Shown here: positions 46,515 through 55,840 of the stretch, piece after piece | Layout: each line of letters starts with the position of its first letter | Numbering within the stretch: the first letter of the stretch is position 1 | NCBI GenBank assembly: GCA_950295325.1 | Contig: OX485808.1 | Span: 9,426,501 to 9,490,500 of the forward strand | Origin: Polytrichum commune | Lineage: Eukaryota > Streptophyta > Polytrichopsida > Polytrichales > Polytrichaceae | Direction of reading: 5' to 3' | DNA: 64,000 bases | Position numbers and translations under genes: made by a program | The notes under the pieces: generated by a model | Database searches by the model: none | Told to the model about the DNA's origin: nothing | The model's input: only the letters and a program-made list of their open reading frames with translations

Positions 46515-46802
46515 GTTGCTCCCGCCCGTAAACCTATGCGGGATGATCCGTCCGTCGAGGTGGAGCGTTTCTACTCCATGACCAGAAATGCAAGACAGTC
46601 CACTTCATCGTATTCGAATTCTTCGTCGTATAATTCGGGCGGCCGACGGAATCCAAAATGTGTTATTGTTGGCTGTCACCCCAAGAATGGCTATAGTCGC
46701 GGGGCGGAGATTTTCAGGAATGTTGAAGCAATGCGAGCAAAAGAAGCCGCAGCAAAAGAAAAAGAGGCAAAAGAAAAAGAGGCACTCTCCGAGGCTAGAT
46801 AG
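46515..46802 (+). CDS. Last exon with NGYSRGAEIFR tail (module 1)
   Basis: 95 residues after the acceptor CACGCGTTGCAG, phase 0, to TAG. It is Ser-rich in the middle, then KNGYSRGAEIFRNVEAMRAKEAAAKEKEAKEKEA, a charged helix. The paralogue ends KNGYSRGPEIFRAMEAAKNKDLAAKKK. In both modules the exon begins with V-A after a Lys codon, so the splice site is conserved. Confidence 0.6.
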   Translation, partial: VAPARKPMRDDPSVEVERFYSMTRNARQSTSSYSNSSSYNSGGRRNPKCVIVGCHPKNGYSRGAEIFRNVEAMRAKEAAAKEKEAKEKEALSEAR

Positions 46803-47323
46803 GCCATAGTAGGCGTAGGGTTTTGGGCCATAGGCAAGAACATTTTGGGTCGCACTATCCAATGGATGTTTAGGTGTTAGCATGCTATGCATTTTACATG
46901 CCATACTTTGTATGTTCTATTTGCAATAATATAAGTGTCATATGATTTCCCCTTCCATATGGTCTAAGGTTTGGATTGCCCTACCTAAACCATCACAAAT
47001 ATGAGTTTGGAATATTTTGTATGCCATATTATATTGGTTAACATATTAACCCTTCAATAAGATCTATGGTTTGGATTGCCCTACCTAAACCATATTCGTA
47101 CAAGCTCTAATATTTTGTGTGCAATAATATGAATGTTTTAAGGTTTCCCCTTCAATTTGGTCTAAGGTTTGGGTTGCCCACCCTAAACCATCACAAATAT
47201 GAGTTATATATGGGGTTTTTTGGTCTAAACACCCGCTTCAAAGTGTTCGCATCTTACAACTTTCTCCAATATGTGTTCCATTTATCCTTGTTCTTATTTT
47301 TATGAATGTCTCAAAATGCCCAA
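46803..47323 (+). other. Right subterminal region of T1 with three ~100-bp repeats
   Basis: AT-rich, no gene. GGTTTGGATTGCCCTACC followed by TAAACC occurs at about 46969 and 47068 and, slightly changed, at about 47166, each time after an ATATGGTCTAAG- or AAGATCTATG-like lead. Each is itself a weak inverted repeat (GGTTT...AAACC). Repeated subterminal motifs are common binding sites of transposases, but that role is inference here. Confidence 0.45.
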
Positions 47324-47352
47324 AAAGTCTCAATTTAACGAATATAGTGTTA
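47324..47352 (-). repeat. Right terminal inverted repeat of T1
   Basis: Ends ...CGAATATAGTGTTA. Perfect complement of 31128-31156 over 29 bases. ATGTCTCAAAATG at 47309-47321 repeats the GTCTCAA core just inside. Confidence 0.75.
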
Positions 47353-50000
47353 GTGGCTCTTGTGTGTGAGGTTAAGGCCTTGGCCAAACATATTCGATTA
47401 GTGGCTCTTGTGTGTGAGGTTAAGGCCTTGGCCAAACATATCAGATTAGTGACTCTTGTGTGTGAGGTTAAGGCCTTTGGCCAAAAATTTGTGATTGTAG
47501 GCTCTTGTATATGAGGTTAAGGCCTTGGCCAAGAATTTGTGATTGTATCCTCTTCTATATGAGGTTAAGGGCTTGGCCAAAAATTTGTGATTGTAGGCTC
47601 TTGTATATGAGGTTAAGGCCTTGGCCAAATATTTCAGATTGTAGGCTCTTGTGTATGAGGTTAAGGCCTTGGCCACAAAATTTCAGATTGTATCCTCTTG
47701 TATGTGAGGTTAATGCATTGCCAAAAGTTTGTGATTGTTGGCTCTTGTGTGTGAGGTTAAGGACTTGGCCAAAAAATTGTGATTGTATCCTCTTCTATAT
47801 GAGGTTAAGGGCTTGGCCAAAAATTTGTGATTGTAGGCTCTTGTATATGAGGTTAAGGCCTTGGCCAAATATTTCAGATTGTAGGCTCTTGTGTATGAGG
47901 TTAAGGCCTTGGCCACAAAATTTCAGATTGTATCCTCTTGTATGTGAGGTTAATGCATTGCCAAAAGTTTGTGATTGTTGGCTCTTGTGTGTGAGGTTAA
48001 GGACTTGGCCAAAAAATTGTGATTGTATCCTCTTCTATATGAGGTTAAGGGCTTGGACAAAAATTTGTGATTGTAGGCTCTTGTATATGAGGTTAAGTCC
48101 TTGGCCAAACATATCACATTAGTGGCTGTTGTGTGTGAGGTTAAGGCCTTGGCCAAAAATTTCGGATTGTATCCTCTTGTATGTGATGTTAAGGCCTTGG
48201 GCAAAAATTTCAGATTGTTGGCTGTCGCAACCCTTGCTAGGTCCCTTAACAATCTTGCCAATTTTCGTTTCTAGCAAAGGTTACGAGCGCTAACCATTCG
48301 CATTCCGCCATGCTAATGGATAGCTCCTCTTACCCTGGACCAATAGTTCATAGGAGGGAACCAACCCTCCTACTTTGCTTTCGGGACTCACCCCTTAATC
48401 GGTAACCCATTTCCCCAATGTGGACTTCCATCCATGGAAGTCCAATCCTATGTTGATCATCGCGTTGCCGGAGCAACACTACAACAACCCGAAGCATACT
48501 AGGCAACTATGGCCTCACAATAGGCCAAAGCCCATGGAGGCCTTGCCGTTCGGCCTCGGGTGGGTGAGGCCACACCACCTCACCCATATAAGCCTCTAGG
48601 ACTTCACGCGGGGCCCCTACCCCACCGTCAACCAACCTCTTGTCTCTCTACCAAGAGTTGGGGCCAAGTGGACATTTTCCCTTAGCCGCTGGGCCTAGAA
48701 GCCCCCAGCAGCTTCAGACCATCATAACTTCCTTGTATGATGTCTGATTCCAGTAACCAACCACTCCATCTTCATCTACGCTTCACGTAGATGCCGATGG
48801 ACTGGTCACTTGCCCCATTCGGGCAAGTGGTGAGGAAGTTATGCCTGTTTGAACCTTGGCAGTCCCGGGAATCACTCCCAGGCACTGCTGTAGCAGGGCG
48901 CTGTCCCGGGACAGCGCCCCACTCAAATGGCCATAACTCCTAGCTCACACCTCGGATTGAGGTGTTCTTGAGCATTCTAGAAACACCACGCCATGAGCTA
49001 CGCATAGCTCATGGCCTTACCCTTGTGCCTCCTAGTCTTCGTGGATGGGAGGCGTTCCCAACGCCCGGGGACCTCACCCACACTAGGATCACTTGGGCCC
49101 TCTCACCAACGGCGCCACAAGTCCCGGGTGTCACTCCAGGGTCCCCCTTGTGCCCATGGTGTTTCGGGCACTCCTCATGGAGAGGTGCGCGACATTGGCT
49201 CTTGTGTGTGAGGTTAAGGCCTTGGCCAAAAATTTGTGATTGTAGGCTCTTGTATATGAGGTTAAGGCCTTGGCCACAAAATTTCAGATTGTATCCTCTT
49301 GTATGTGAGGTTAATGCATTGCCAAAAATTTGTGATTGTTGGCTCTTGTGTGTGAGGTTAAGGCCTTGGCCACAAAATTTCAGATTGTATCCTCTTGTAT
49401 GTGAGGTTAATGCATTGCCAAAAATTTGTGATTGTTGGCTCTTGTGTGTGAGGTTAAGGCCTTGGCCATAAATTTCAGATTGTAGCCTCTTGTATGTGAG
49501 GTTAAGGCCTTGGCCAAACATATCAGATTAGTGGCTCTTGTGTGTGAGGTTAAGGCCTTGGCCAAACATATCATATTAGTGGCTCTTGTGTGTGAGGTTA
49601 AGGCCTTGGCCAAAAATTTGTGATTGTAGGCTCTTGTATATGAGGTTGAGGCCTTGGCCAAGAATTTGTGATTGTTGGCTCTTGTGTGTGAGGTTAAGCC
49701 CTTGGCCAAAAATTTGTGATTGTATCCTCTTCTATATGAGGTTAAGGGCTTGGCCAAACATATCAGATTAGTGGCTCTTGTGTGTGAGGTTAAGGCCTTG
49801 GCCAAAAATTTCAGATTGTATCCTCTTGTATATGAGGTTAAGGCCTTGGCCAGAAAATTCAGATTGTTGGCTCTTGTGTGTGAGGTTAAGGCCTTGGCCA
49901 AAAATTTGTGATTGTAGGCTCTTGTATATGAGATTAAGGCCTTGGCCAAAAGTTTCAGATTGTATGCTCTTGTGTGTGAGGTTAAGGCTCTTGTGAATTT
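47350..50000 (+). repeat. ~48-bp minisatellite, interrupted by a solo LTR
   Basis: Units of GGCTCTTGTGTGTGAGG, then TTAAGGCCTTGGCCAAA and (T/A)TTTGTGATTGTA or ATATCAGATTAGT, 48-49 bp apart, from the T1 terminus to about 50000 with one 972-bp interruption. That leaves about 1.68 kb, roughly 34 units. Higher-order repeats of several units occur (47551-47760 and 47791-48000 are nearly identical). Open frames of up to 225 codons in either direction come from the stop-poor unit. Confidence 0.88.
48223..49194 (-). repeat. Solo LTR in the minisatellite
   Basis: 972 bp, TGTCGCAACCCTTGCTAGGTCC...GGTGCGCGACA, flanked by TTGGC (48218-48222 and 49195-49199). The start subtype matches element C2. Confidence 0.94.
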
Positions 50001-51284
50001 TAAGCATTCTTGAGTCTTTGGGTTGAGGTTAAGTTCTTGGCCAAAATTTACTTGATTTTTGAGTTCATTTGTGTACCTCATCATTTGTTCATCAGGTTGT
50101 GGAAGATCGCTCTAATTGCACGTCATGGAGCCACTCGTATTGCATCTGGACCTAGATGTACAATTGTCAGTCTTAGTTCCCAACTTATTGGTGGGTGCCG
50201 CAAATGTGGATACGAGCCGGGAGACGGTATTGGACACCCAACGTCGTTTGTCGCTAATCCACGATTTGAGGCTATGTTGCAAATCATGGAAAAATGTTGT
50301 GGATAAAAGTGTGGAGTACAATGCTCTTCGTTTGGCTTAATATGAATACGCCATGGGTCCCAATGTAGACTTAAGGGTGTGTTTGCCACGTGAACATAAC
50401 CTCATCACACAATTTCAAATGAACATGATGTGGTTCTCTCATAGCCGCCACGTCAGCTTAAAAATTTCGCGGAGGATTCTTATGTCGGACTGGGGGATTT
50501 GTCATTACGTTCATTGGCTAAGCTAAGGGATGAATTGGAGAGTTGCTGGTGTGCGGAGGAGTTATATGGCATGATCTTTGAATCATTTTACCCATATTGG
50601 ACATGCCCGGCCGATAGGGTGTAGATGGAAATAAAGTAGAGGATGGTTGTATATAGCTACTTGAACTGAATACACATTTTTGTAAGTCTTGAGTTTGGCA
50701 CCTAACTTCATGAACATTTTCTCGGCCAATCAAATATTTTGTGTATGGTAATTATTGAAATCTAATCGTACTTGGAAATAGTACCCAACCTACTTGGCGC
50801 AATTTATCACTTTGTGGAAATCATTTATGTACACTTAAGTTGTTCATCATATGTTAATGTTTGATTTCAATTGGTGACGTCAGCCCTAATTTAATATGAA
50901 ACATTTCAAACCTAGACTATAGGATGTTTGAGAACAAATGGAATCTTCCACGCCTATAGGATCCGTTGGTTTCTCGAACAATTCAGGGTTCTTATGTCCA
51001 CGGGAATGGGGTGCCTTTCCAACAAATTGAATTCAAACTACCCCTAAATCCACGAAAATAGGCACGGCTTCTCCTAAAATTACCCAATAAAATCTAAATT
51101 TTTCGCTCTCCAATCACCGCTCTCCGCTCTCCGCTCACACTACTAAGTTTCCCTGCACTTGACCACATTCTACTTGCACTATTTTCCTCGCATCATCGTC
51201 TTTTTCCATATGCATCGTCATTTTCCTTCATGCGATCTTATTTATTGGATCATAGAATTAAACTAGTCGAGTTGTTAATCACAG
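50001..51284 (+). other. Mostly non-coding stretch before module 2, with a possible F-box-like fragment
   Basis: In 50116-50340 one plus-strand frame ends LRLCCKSWKNVVDKSVEYNALRLA, which resembles the end of plant F-box-type motifs (CKSW....V). It stops at TAA and could be read further (YEYAMGPNVDL). This is weak. The rest (50341-51284) is AT-rich with no gene. An acceptor TTGTTAATCACAG ends at 51284. Confidence 0.3.
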
Positions 51285-52052
51285 GACCCCCCGGAGATAG
51301 GTCGCAACCCCTCGACCAGTGGACGTCAGACCCGAAACAAACCGTTCGTCGTGTTTGACCTGAACGGGGTGTTGTGTCACACCGAACACATCCCTAGGGT
51401 CCCCACGCGTCCCTTCCGTCACCCCGACGAAAGGGACTACGACGGCGACCTCGACACCCTCATTAACCGCAAGGCTGTCCGCGCCCGTCCCGGCCTGCGT
51501 GACTTCCTTCGAGAGGTGCTCGACGTAGCTCACGTCATTGTGTGGAGCTCCATGGTCATGGAGAACACCGAGCCAATCGTCGACTTCCTCTTCCGCGATC
51601 TTCCGAGCCCTTGCCTCGTCCTCGGCCAAGAGGATTGCGATGAATTGCTCGACGAAAAGGGTCTGCCGGTTCCAAAGTTCGGCGGTCGTGGCGGAGGACA
51701 ACAATTCCTCAAGGTCCTGAGGTCAAGACTGTGGCGGGGCATCCCCCGGCTGCAGGGGGTACCCCACGGGTGGTGGCCGACCCCCGAGAACACCATCCTC
51801 GTCGACGACAACCCCACCAAAAGCGTCTTGAACCCCCCGGGGAACGTCATCTTCCCCGCCACTTGGACCGGCGATAGGAACGACACGTTTTTGGTCGATA
51901 CGCTAGCGCCTTACCTTAGAAGGCTTGTTGTCCACGCCGGTAGCATACCATTTTTTGTTAGGTCCAACCCCATCGGCAATGTGGGTTTAAGCCCCCATGA
52001 TAATGTATTCAAGAGCATCATGAGGCTCGCCAAACTCAATAAATTGATTTGA
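51285..52052 (+). CDS. FCP1/NIF-like HAD phosphatase exon (module 2)
   Basis: 255 residues to TGA, starting at the acceptor TTAATCACAG in phase 0 with no ATG, so upstream exons are expected but not found in the window. Motifs: FVVFDLNGVLC (Asp at residue 25, Asn at the second D-x-D position), RPGLRDFL, VIVWSSM, FLKVLRSRLW, NTILVDDNPTKSVLNP, and the ending PFFVRSNPIGNVGLSPHDNVF...LNKLI. It is colinear with exon 4 of the gene at 39968-45894 and clearly paralogous, though well diverged. It may be a 5'-truncated copy. The sequence is very GC-rich and the frame is undamaged. Confidence 0.75.
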   Translation, partial: DPPEIGRNPSTSGRQTRNKPFVVFDLNGVLCHTEHIPRVPTRPFRHPDERDYDGDLDTLINRKAVRARPGLRDFLREVLDVAHVIVWSSMVMENTEPIVDFLFRDLPSPCLVLGQEDCDELLDEKGLPVPKFGGRGGGQQFLKVLRSRLWRGIPRLQGVPHGWWPTPENTILVDDNPTKSVLNPPGNVIFPATWTGDRNDTFLVDTLAPYLRRLVVHAGSIPFFVRSNPIGNVGLSPHDNVFKSIMRLAKLNKLI

Positions 52053-52174
52053 AACGCCTCCATGTCTTTGCTTTGTATCATGTGGTTCACATTTACTAAT
52101 GCTTGCTCCGTTTTTGGATGTCTTTTTGTTGTTGTTTTTTGTTGTTGTTGTGCTTGTGGTTGTTGCCCCCTTAG

Positions 52175-52699
52175 TCTGCCCCCATATGCGACACCCCTAT
52201 CATGGATGGCCCTTCCCATCCCGACTCGGCCCTTGGCTCCCCTTCCCGCGACGTCACGAACTTCCAAATGCCATCCCTCTACCAGTTCTCGGCGGTCGAC
52301 GCGGCCTCGGCCGTGGATTACTCCCGCGACGTCGGCATCGACGACGGCGTCGTCAACAGCCCGCCCCCCGCACTTGTCGCCCACACCTACGCCCCGTCGC
52401 CCTCCCCCCTCTCCAAGGAGAAACGGACGCTCGTTCGTTTGGGGCACCTCTCGCCCTCGAAGGACGACGGCGTCGCTTGTCGCGGGCCGAGCCGGCGTCT
52501 CTGCATGGAAGGCCCCCGTTGCCACACCTCCCCCGCCAACTCTGTTCATCCCCCCGCAACGTCCTCCGCGATCGTGGGCCCTCCACGCCTCGACTCCCCC
52601 CCGCCATCCAACAGTGCAATAGTTCCATCGGCTCCGGATGTTCCCGTTGACGCCCCCCTCGTTCCCACCATCCCCCGCATGGACGTCCCCAAAGCCAAG
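52175..52699 (+). CDS. Follow-on exon with DAAS-DYS motif (module 2)
   Basis: 175 residues from the acceptor GTTGCCCCCTTAG (ending 52174), phase 0, to the donor GCCAAG/GTGCAA. An in-frame ATG at 52202 (MDGPSHPDSALGS) could also be a start. VDAASAVDYSRDVGIDDGVVNSPPPAL and SPSPLSKEK match the module-1 exon. It is Pro/Ser-rich and probably disordered. The following intron (52700-52852) is 153 bp without a stop, so an unspliced reading is also open. Confidence 0.55.
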
Positions 52700-52852
52700 G
52701 TGCAAACCCTCAACCCTAAACCCCTTTCCTGCTTTTGCTTCCCTTGTCTTCCGTGTGCGTGCCGTTATCTTTACGATCGCCCACCCCAAACCGCTCTCAT
52801 TATTTTCCCCACTACATTCTTATACTTAGCTTCCTATGACGTTGTTTCGCAG

Positions 52853-53161
52853 GTGGCTACCCGCTCGCTTGGTGCCCGGCCCTCCTCCACGTCCTCCTTG
52901 GACAGGCACGCCCTGAAGGCCGCATCATTCGAGTCCGATCGTTGTTTGGCCCTCTGCCGTAGCGCAAGACATTCCCTCTCGCAAACGCACTCGTATTCCA
53001 CTCACAATACCACTCTGTACAATTTGGGAGCGCGTCCGGAAATTTGGAAGAACGATACGTATTCCGGGTCCGTCAACAAAAACGGTTATAGCCGCGGGCC
53101 TGAGATTTTCAGAGCCATGGAGGCTGCCAAAAACAAGGACTTAGCCGCGAAAAAAAAATAG
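52853..53161 (+). CDS. Last exon with NGYSRGPEIFR tail (module 2)
   Basis: 102 residues from the acceptor GTTGTTTCGCAG to TAG, beginning V-A-T-R as its counterpart begins V-A-P-A-R. It ends SVNKNGYSRGPEIFRAMEAAKNKDLAAKKK. Equal exon order, equal phase and equal end place modules 1 and 2 as duplicates. Confidence 0.6.
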   Translation: MATRSLGARPSSTSSLDRHALKAASFESDRCLALCRSARHSLSQTHSYSTHNTTLYNLGARPEIWKNDTYSGSVNKNGYSRGPEIFRAMEAAKNKDLAAKKK

Positions 53162-53536
53162 TGGGTCGGACTAGTGGGACTTGAAGCGTACTAGTGGGAC
53201 GGACTCCCTAAATGCGCTTAGGTGTAGAACATATAATTTAGTGCTTACTTTCTATTGTATTCCAAGTTACTCAAGACATTGATGGTATTTCCATTATATT
53301 TGTATTTCAATCCCATTGGATTCATTCAACTTCCATTCATTCTCCGCATCTTTCCTTCCATTCATAACGATCTCTCATTTCATACGCAACTATTCTCATG
53401 TATGCCTCACATTTTTGTTCACTTTCATGCCTTTGTGTCTAATAATAGTGTCCAAAATTATACATATGGGATTTTTGGCCGTCATTACTGGTCCAATTTT
53501 GAAAAGTGCATCCTTATTTAGTCTCATAATCAACAA
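53162..53536 (+). other. Subterminal region of a second element (T2)
   Basis: AT-rich, no gene. ACTAGTGGGAC occurs twice (53169-53200). TAGTCTCATAATC (53519-53531) corresponds to the internal GTCTCA copy of the T1 ends. Confidence 0.4.
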
Positions 53537-53564
53537 AAAGTCTCCAATTACCGAATATAGTGTT
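53537..53564 (-). repeat. Right terminus of a second T1-like element (T2)
   Basis: Ends CCGAATATAGTGTT. It matches the T1 right terminus at 25 of 28 positions and lies about 400 bp after the end of module 2, as the T1 terminus lies about 550 bp after module 1. I found no matching left terminus, so T2 is truncated or its left end is too diverged to see. Confidence 0.6.
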
Positions 53565-53566
53565 TG

Positions 53567-54743
53567 ATGCTGGCAGACTACCAGCGGAACGATGGAATCC
53601 GTTTGGATGTAGGGTGGGAGGGTTGGGTGTTCATGGCTTCTTTAGATTCGTGTGGGAATGCTAAGGGTCTTCATGACCAATATTATATCCACAATGGGAA
53701 AAAACTAATAAATCCGTTGCTTTCAGCTGCTAAAACTTTGCAGTTAGGAGGAGATTTGTGTCTCCATGATCACATAGAGCAAGTATTTCAACAGTTTACG
53801 GTTGAAGAACATGGTTTGACTGGAGAAGATGTAGAAAGAAGGGACCGGCAGAATTGGGCTACGGCACAGAGGTTGTGTCAGTCAAAAGTCAGGACATGTT
53901 TGGCTCGCATGCGTGCTCTTGATTATCCTCATCGTGAAAGAACCCTCGGAACGGAATTGTACTTGGATATATGTGTTGCCTCTATTTGACATTTTCCATT
54001 CTCCTGCTTTGGACTTGCGTTCTAGGATAGTATTGTGTGGCAAGGTCCCCTTTTTTTTTCGACTTTGGAGGTTGTGGTTGCAGCATGGAGATCACGGTGT
54101 ATTGGGTAATTTGGAACCACTTGTGTAGGCAAAGAACTTTGGAAGCCTACAATGTTTTATTGATATTCAATTATCGTGTCATTTTGTTGTTCTTTTAATT
54201 TGTCATTTCAAAGACAAGTTCCCCGACTTAGCTGTGTCGCTGCATTTGACTGGGAGTGATTCCTGCGAAATCTTCTTCTCAAGAATTGGTGGCATGAATG
54301 GCCACGAACGTGCCTATGACTTCCATCAATTGGTGAACACCGCAAATACATTGAACCACATTTCAACTGTCAAGTATGGGAAAAACGGTCTAGTCTTCAA
54401 GAAACAACACAACAAGATGGATACTGTCTGGGAATCATTGCACAAGCTGCAACCTTGGGAGCAGCGTTGCAATTTGGGTGACTACAGTCTGATTTCAACA
54501 AACGTAGAGGTGATATCAACTCTACAGGAAGGACTGAAACAAACCCAAGGCATGCTGAGGTCGCTGAATATAGTGCCAAGTACACAGTGCCAACCACGAC
54601 GAAGAATTTGGTATGACAAACCCTGGCTGGTGGAGAGAGAAGACCCTAAATGCTTCCACTACAAACCGGGTGCAACGACGCTACCGTGTCAGCGGTGGGA
54701 CGCGAGCGGTGAGCAGAAAAAAGTCAACGCTTTCCAATTATAG
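53567..54743 (+). pseudogene. Decayed transposase-like gene (C-terminal part)
   Basis: Plus-strand remnant of about 390 codons, first residues LADYQRNDGIRLDVGWEGW. One frame runs to 53989 (HNGKKLINPLLSAAKTLQLGGDLC, RRDRQNWATAQRLCQSK, HRERTLGTELYLDIC). It shifts near 53985 into FDIFHSPALDLRSRIVLCGKVPFFFRLWRLW, has a TAG at 54126-54128, then continues in the same frame through CHFKDKFPDLAVSLHLTGSDSCEIFFSRIGGMNGHERAYDFHQLV to 54743. The LTGSDSCEIFFS...YDFH segment reminds me of transposase-derived proteins of seedless plants; I cannot name the family. Its 5' part is missing where the T2 terminus abuts it. Confidence 0.5.
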
Positions 54744-55266
54744 TAAAATTTCCAAATTTAGAATCCATAAATAGAAAAATCGTGGGACCTCTTTTTTTAG
54801 TAAAAATGATGGACCTATTTCCGTGGAAATTTTGAGGGATTTAAGGACAAAGACTTGGTTTTAGGGTACCTTTCAGAGAGACTAGTTCACATGATTTACT
54901 TAAACCAGGGAACTTTTGACTGTCCATATTATGGTGAGAGCCGCTTAATCATAGGCTATGGTCACAACGTAAGAAAAAATTCTAAGTCATAAAATTAAAG
55001 CATTCAAGCATTCAAGCAAAGTAGCAAAACTCGTACCATTCAATAACATCTAAAACTACTGTTGGAAGGAGAGACCCATAAATATTTAGAAACCTTTATA
55101 GATATTTAAAAACGATTACAATTCACATCATGTAGATAATGATAGGTCTGAAATATCAACGATATTTTCGGAATACGTGCACTCATACTATAGTATACTC
55201 AACGCAATAATACTTAGCGACAAATTATAAATAAGGGGGGCAGCCTAGCTCCTATAGGTATCCACG
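54744..55266 (-). other. AT-rich stretch, no gene seen
   Basis: About 520 bp between two gene remnants that converge here, with no long frame on either strand. It probably contains both 3' ends. Confidence 0.5.
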
Positions 55267-55840
55267 CTAAGGTCCCACATGCTTCATGATGCCACTTTCG
55301 AGGAGGTGCTTCACTTCATTGAAACTAAGACTCGGAGCATGGATGAAAGTGTCTTCGTATTGATCCAAGTTGCAGGTCACACGGAAGATGAAGTACAAGT
55401 GCTTGCAGTTCACCCAAGTGCGCCGCTTCCCAAGTGCTCTTGTTGACATCTCCACGAAATCCGGGCAGGTGCACGACGGGAAGGTGCTGATAGTGATACG
55501 GTACTCTTCAACCTTAGCCTTCTTTCGGGACTGGAAGAGAATGATGCAGCCGATCCCTGGGTGAGGTATCATTGTGACGGAGGTGATTTGTCCGTCGACG
55601 TTGAGGGTTGACTCCCACTTGTTGCGTTGTTGGATGCATGGTCCGTTGTTACTGCGTCGGATCTTCTTTCCAAACTTGAGCGTAGGGTATTGATCGGCTT
55701 GGGCCGGGGTAGGGAGTTCGGCCATGGATGAGGCAACATTGGAGGAGTCGCCGAAGAGTCTTCTGGGTGACACATCTTGACGCTGCTGAAGTTGGAATCC
55801 CCCTTCTTCAAGGGCCAAAACCTCCTGGAGAGTGAGGTTT
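55267..55840 (-). pseudogene. SWIM zinc-finger protein, C-terminal part (interrupted by element E)
   Basis: Minus strand, from the insertion point to a stop at 55267. It reads NLTLQEVLALEEGGFQLQQR, then KWESTLNVDGQITSVTMIP, then the SWIM motif CTCPDFVEM...GKRRTWVNCKHLYFIF (C-x-C-xn-C-x-H), ending GIMKHVGP. SWIM domains bind DNA or protein and are common in MULE-type transposases and their domesticated relatives. The N-terminal part lies beyond element E at 63046-63885 and the reading is continuous across the 5-bp duplication GGTTT. Confidence 0.75.

Larger units (their letters stand above)
31128..47352 (+). mobile_element. Proposed ~16.2-kb terminal-inverted-repeat DNA transposon (T1)
   Basis: Bounded by a perfect 29-bp inverted repeat (31128-31156 and 47324-47352; outer sequence TAACACTATATTCG). 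Each end has further GTCTCA-type copies just inside. The interior holds a minus-strand transposase-like gene ending near the left repeat and a plus-strand multi-exon gene ending near the right repeat, a divergent two-gene layout common in DNA transposons. A second, diverged terminus follows a second copy of the right-hand gene module at 53537-53564. No clean target duplication is visible: the left flank is truncated element D, the right flank is a minisatellite. The termini contain CACTA, but I do not assign the CACTA superfamily. Confidence 0.6.

Noticed and set aside
31128-47352. Assignment of T1 to the CACTA (En/Spm) superfamily from its CACTA...TAGTG ends.
   Set aside because: The inverted repeat extends outside CACTA, no 3-bp target duplication is present, and the gene does not look like the usual CACTA transposase. 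Left open.
47505-48122. Open frames of 205 codons (and 225 and 170 on the other strand) in the ~48-bp array.
   Set aside because: They are tandem-repeat translations (MRLRPWPKICDC, KALTSHTRA) running on both strands. No independent evidence of coding.
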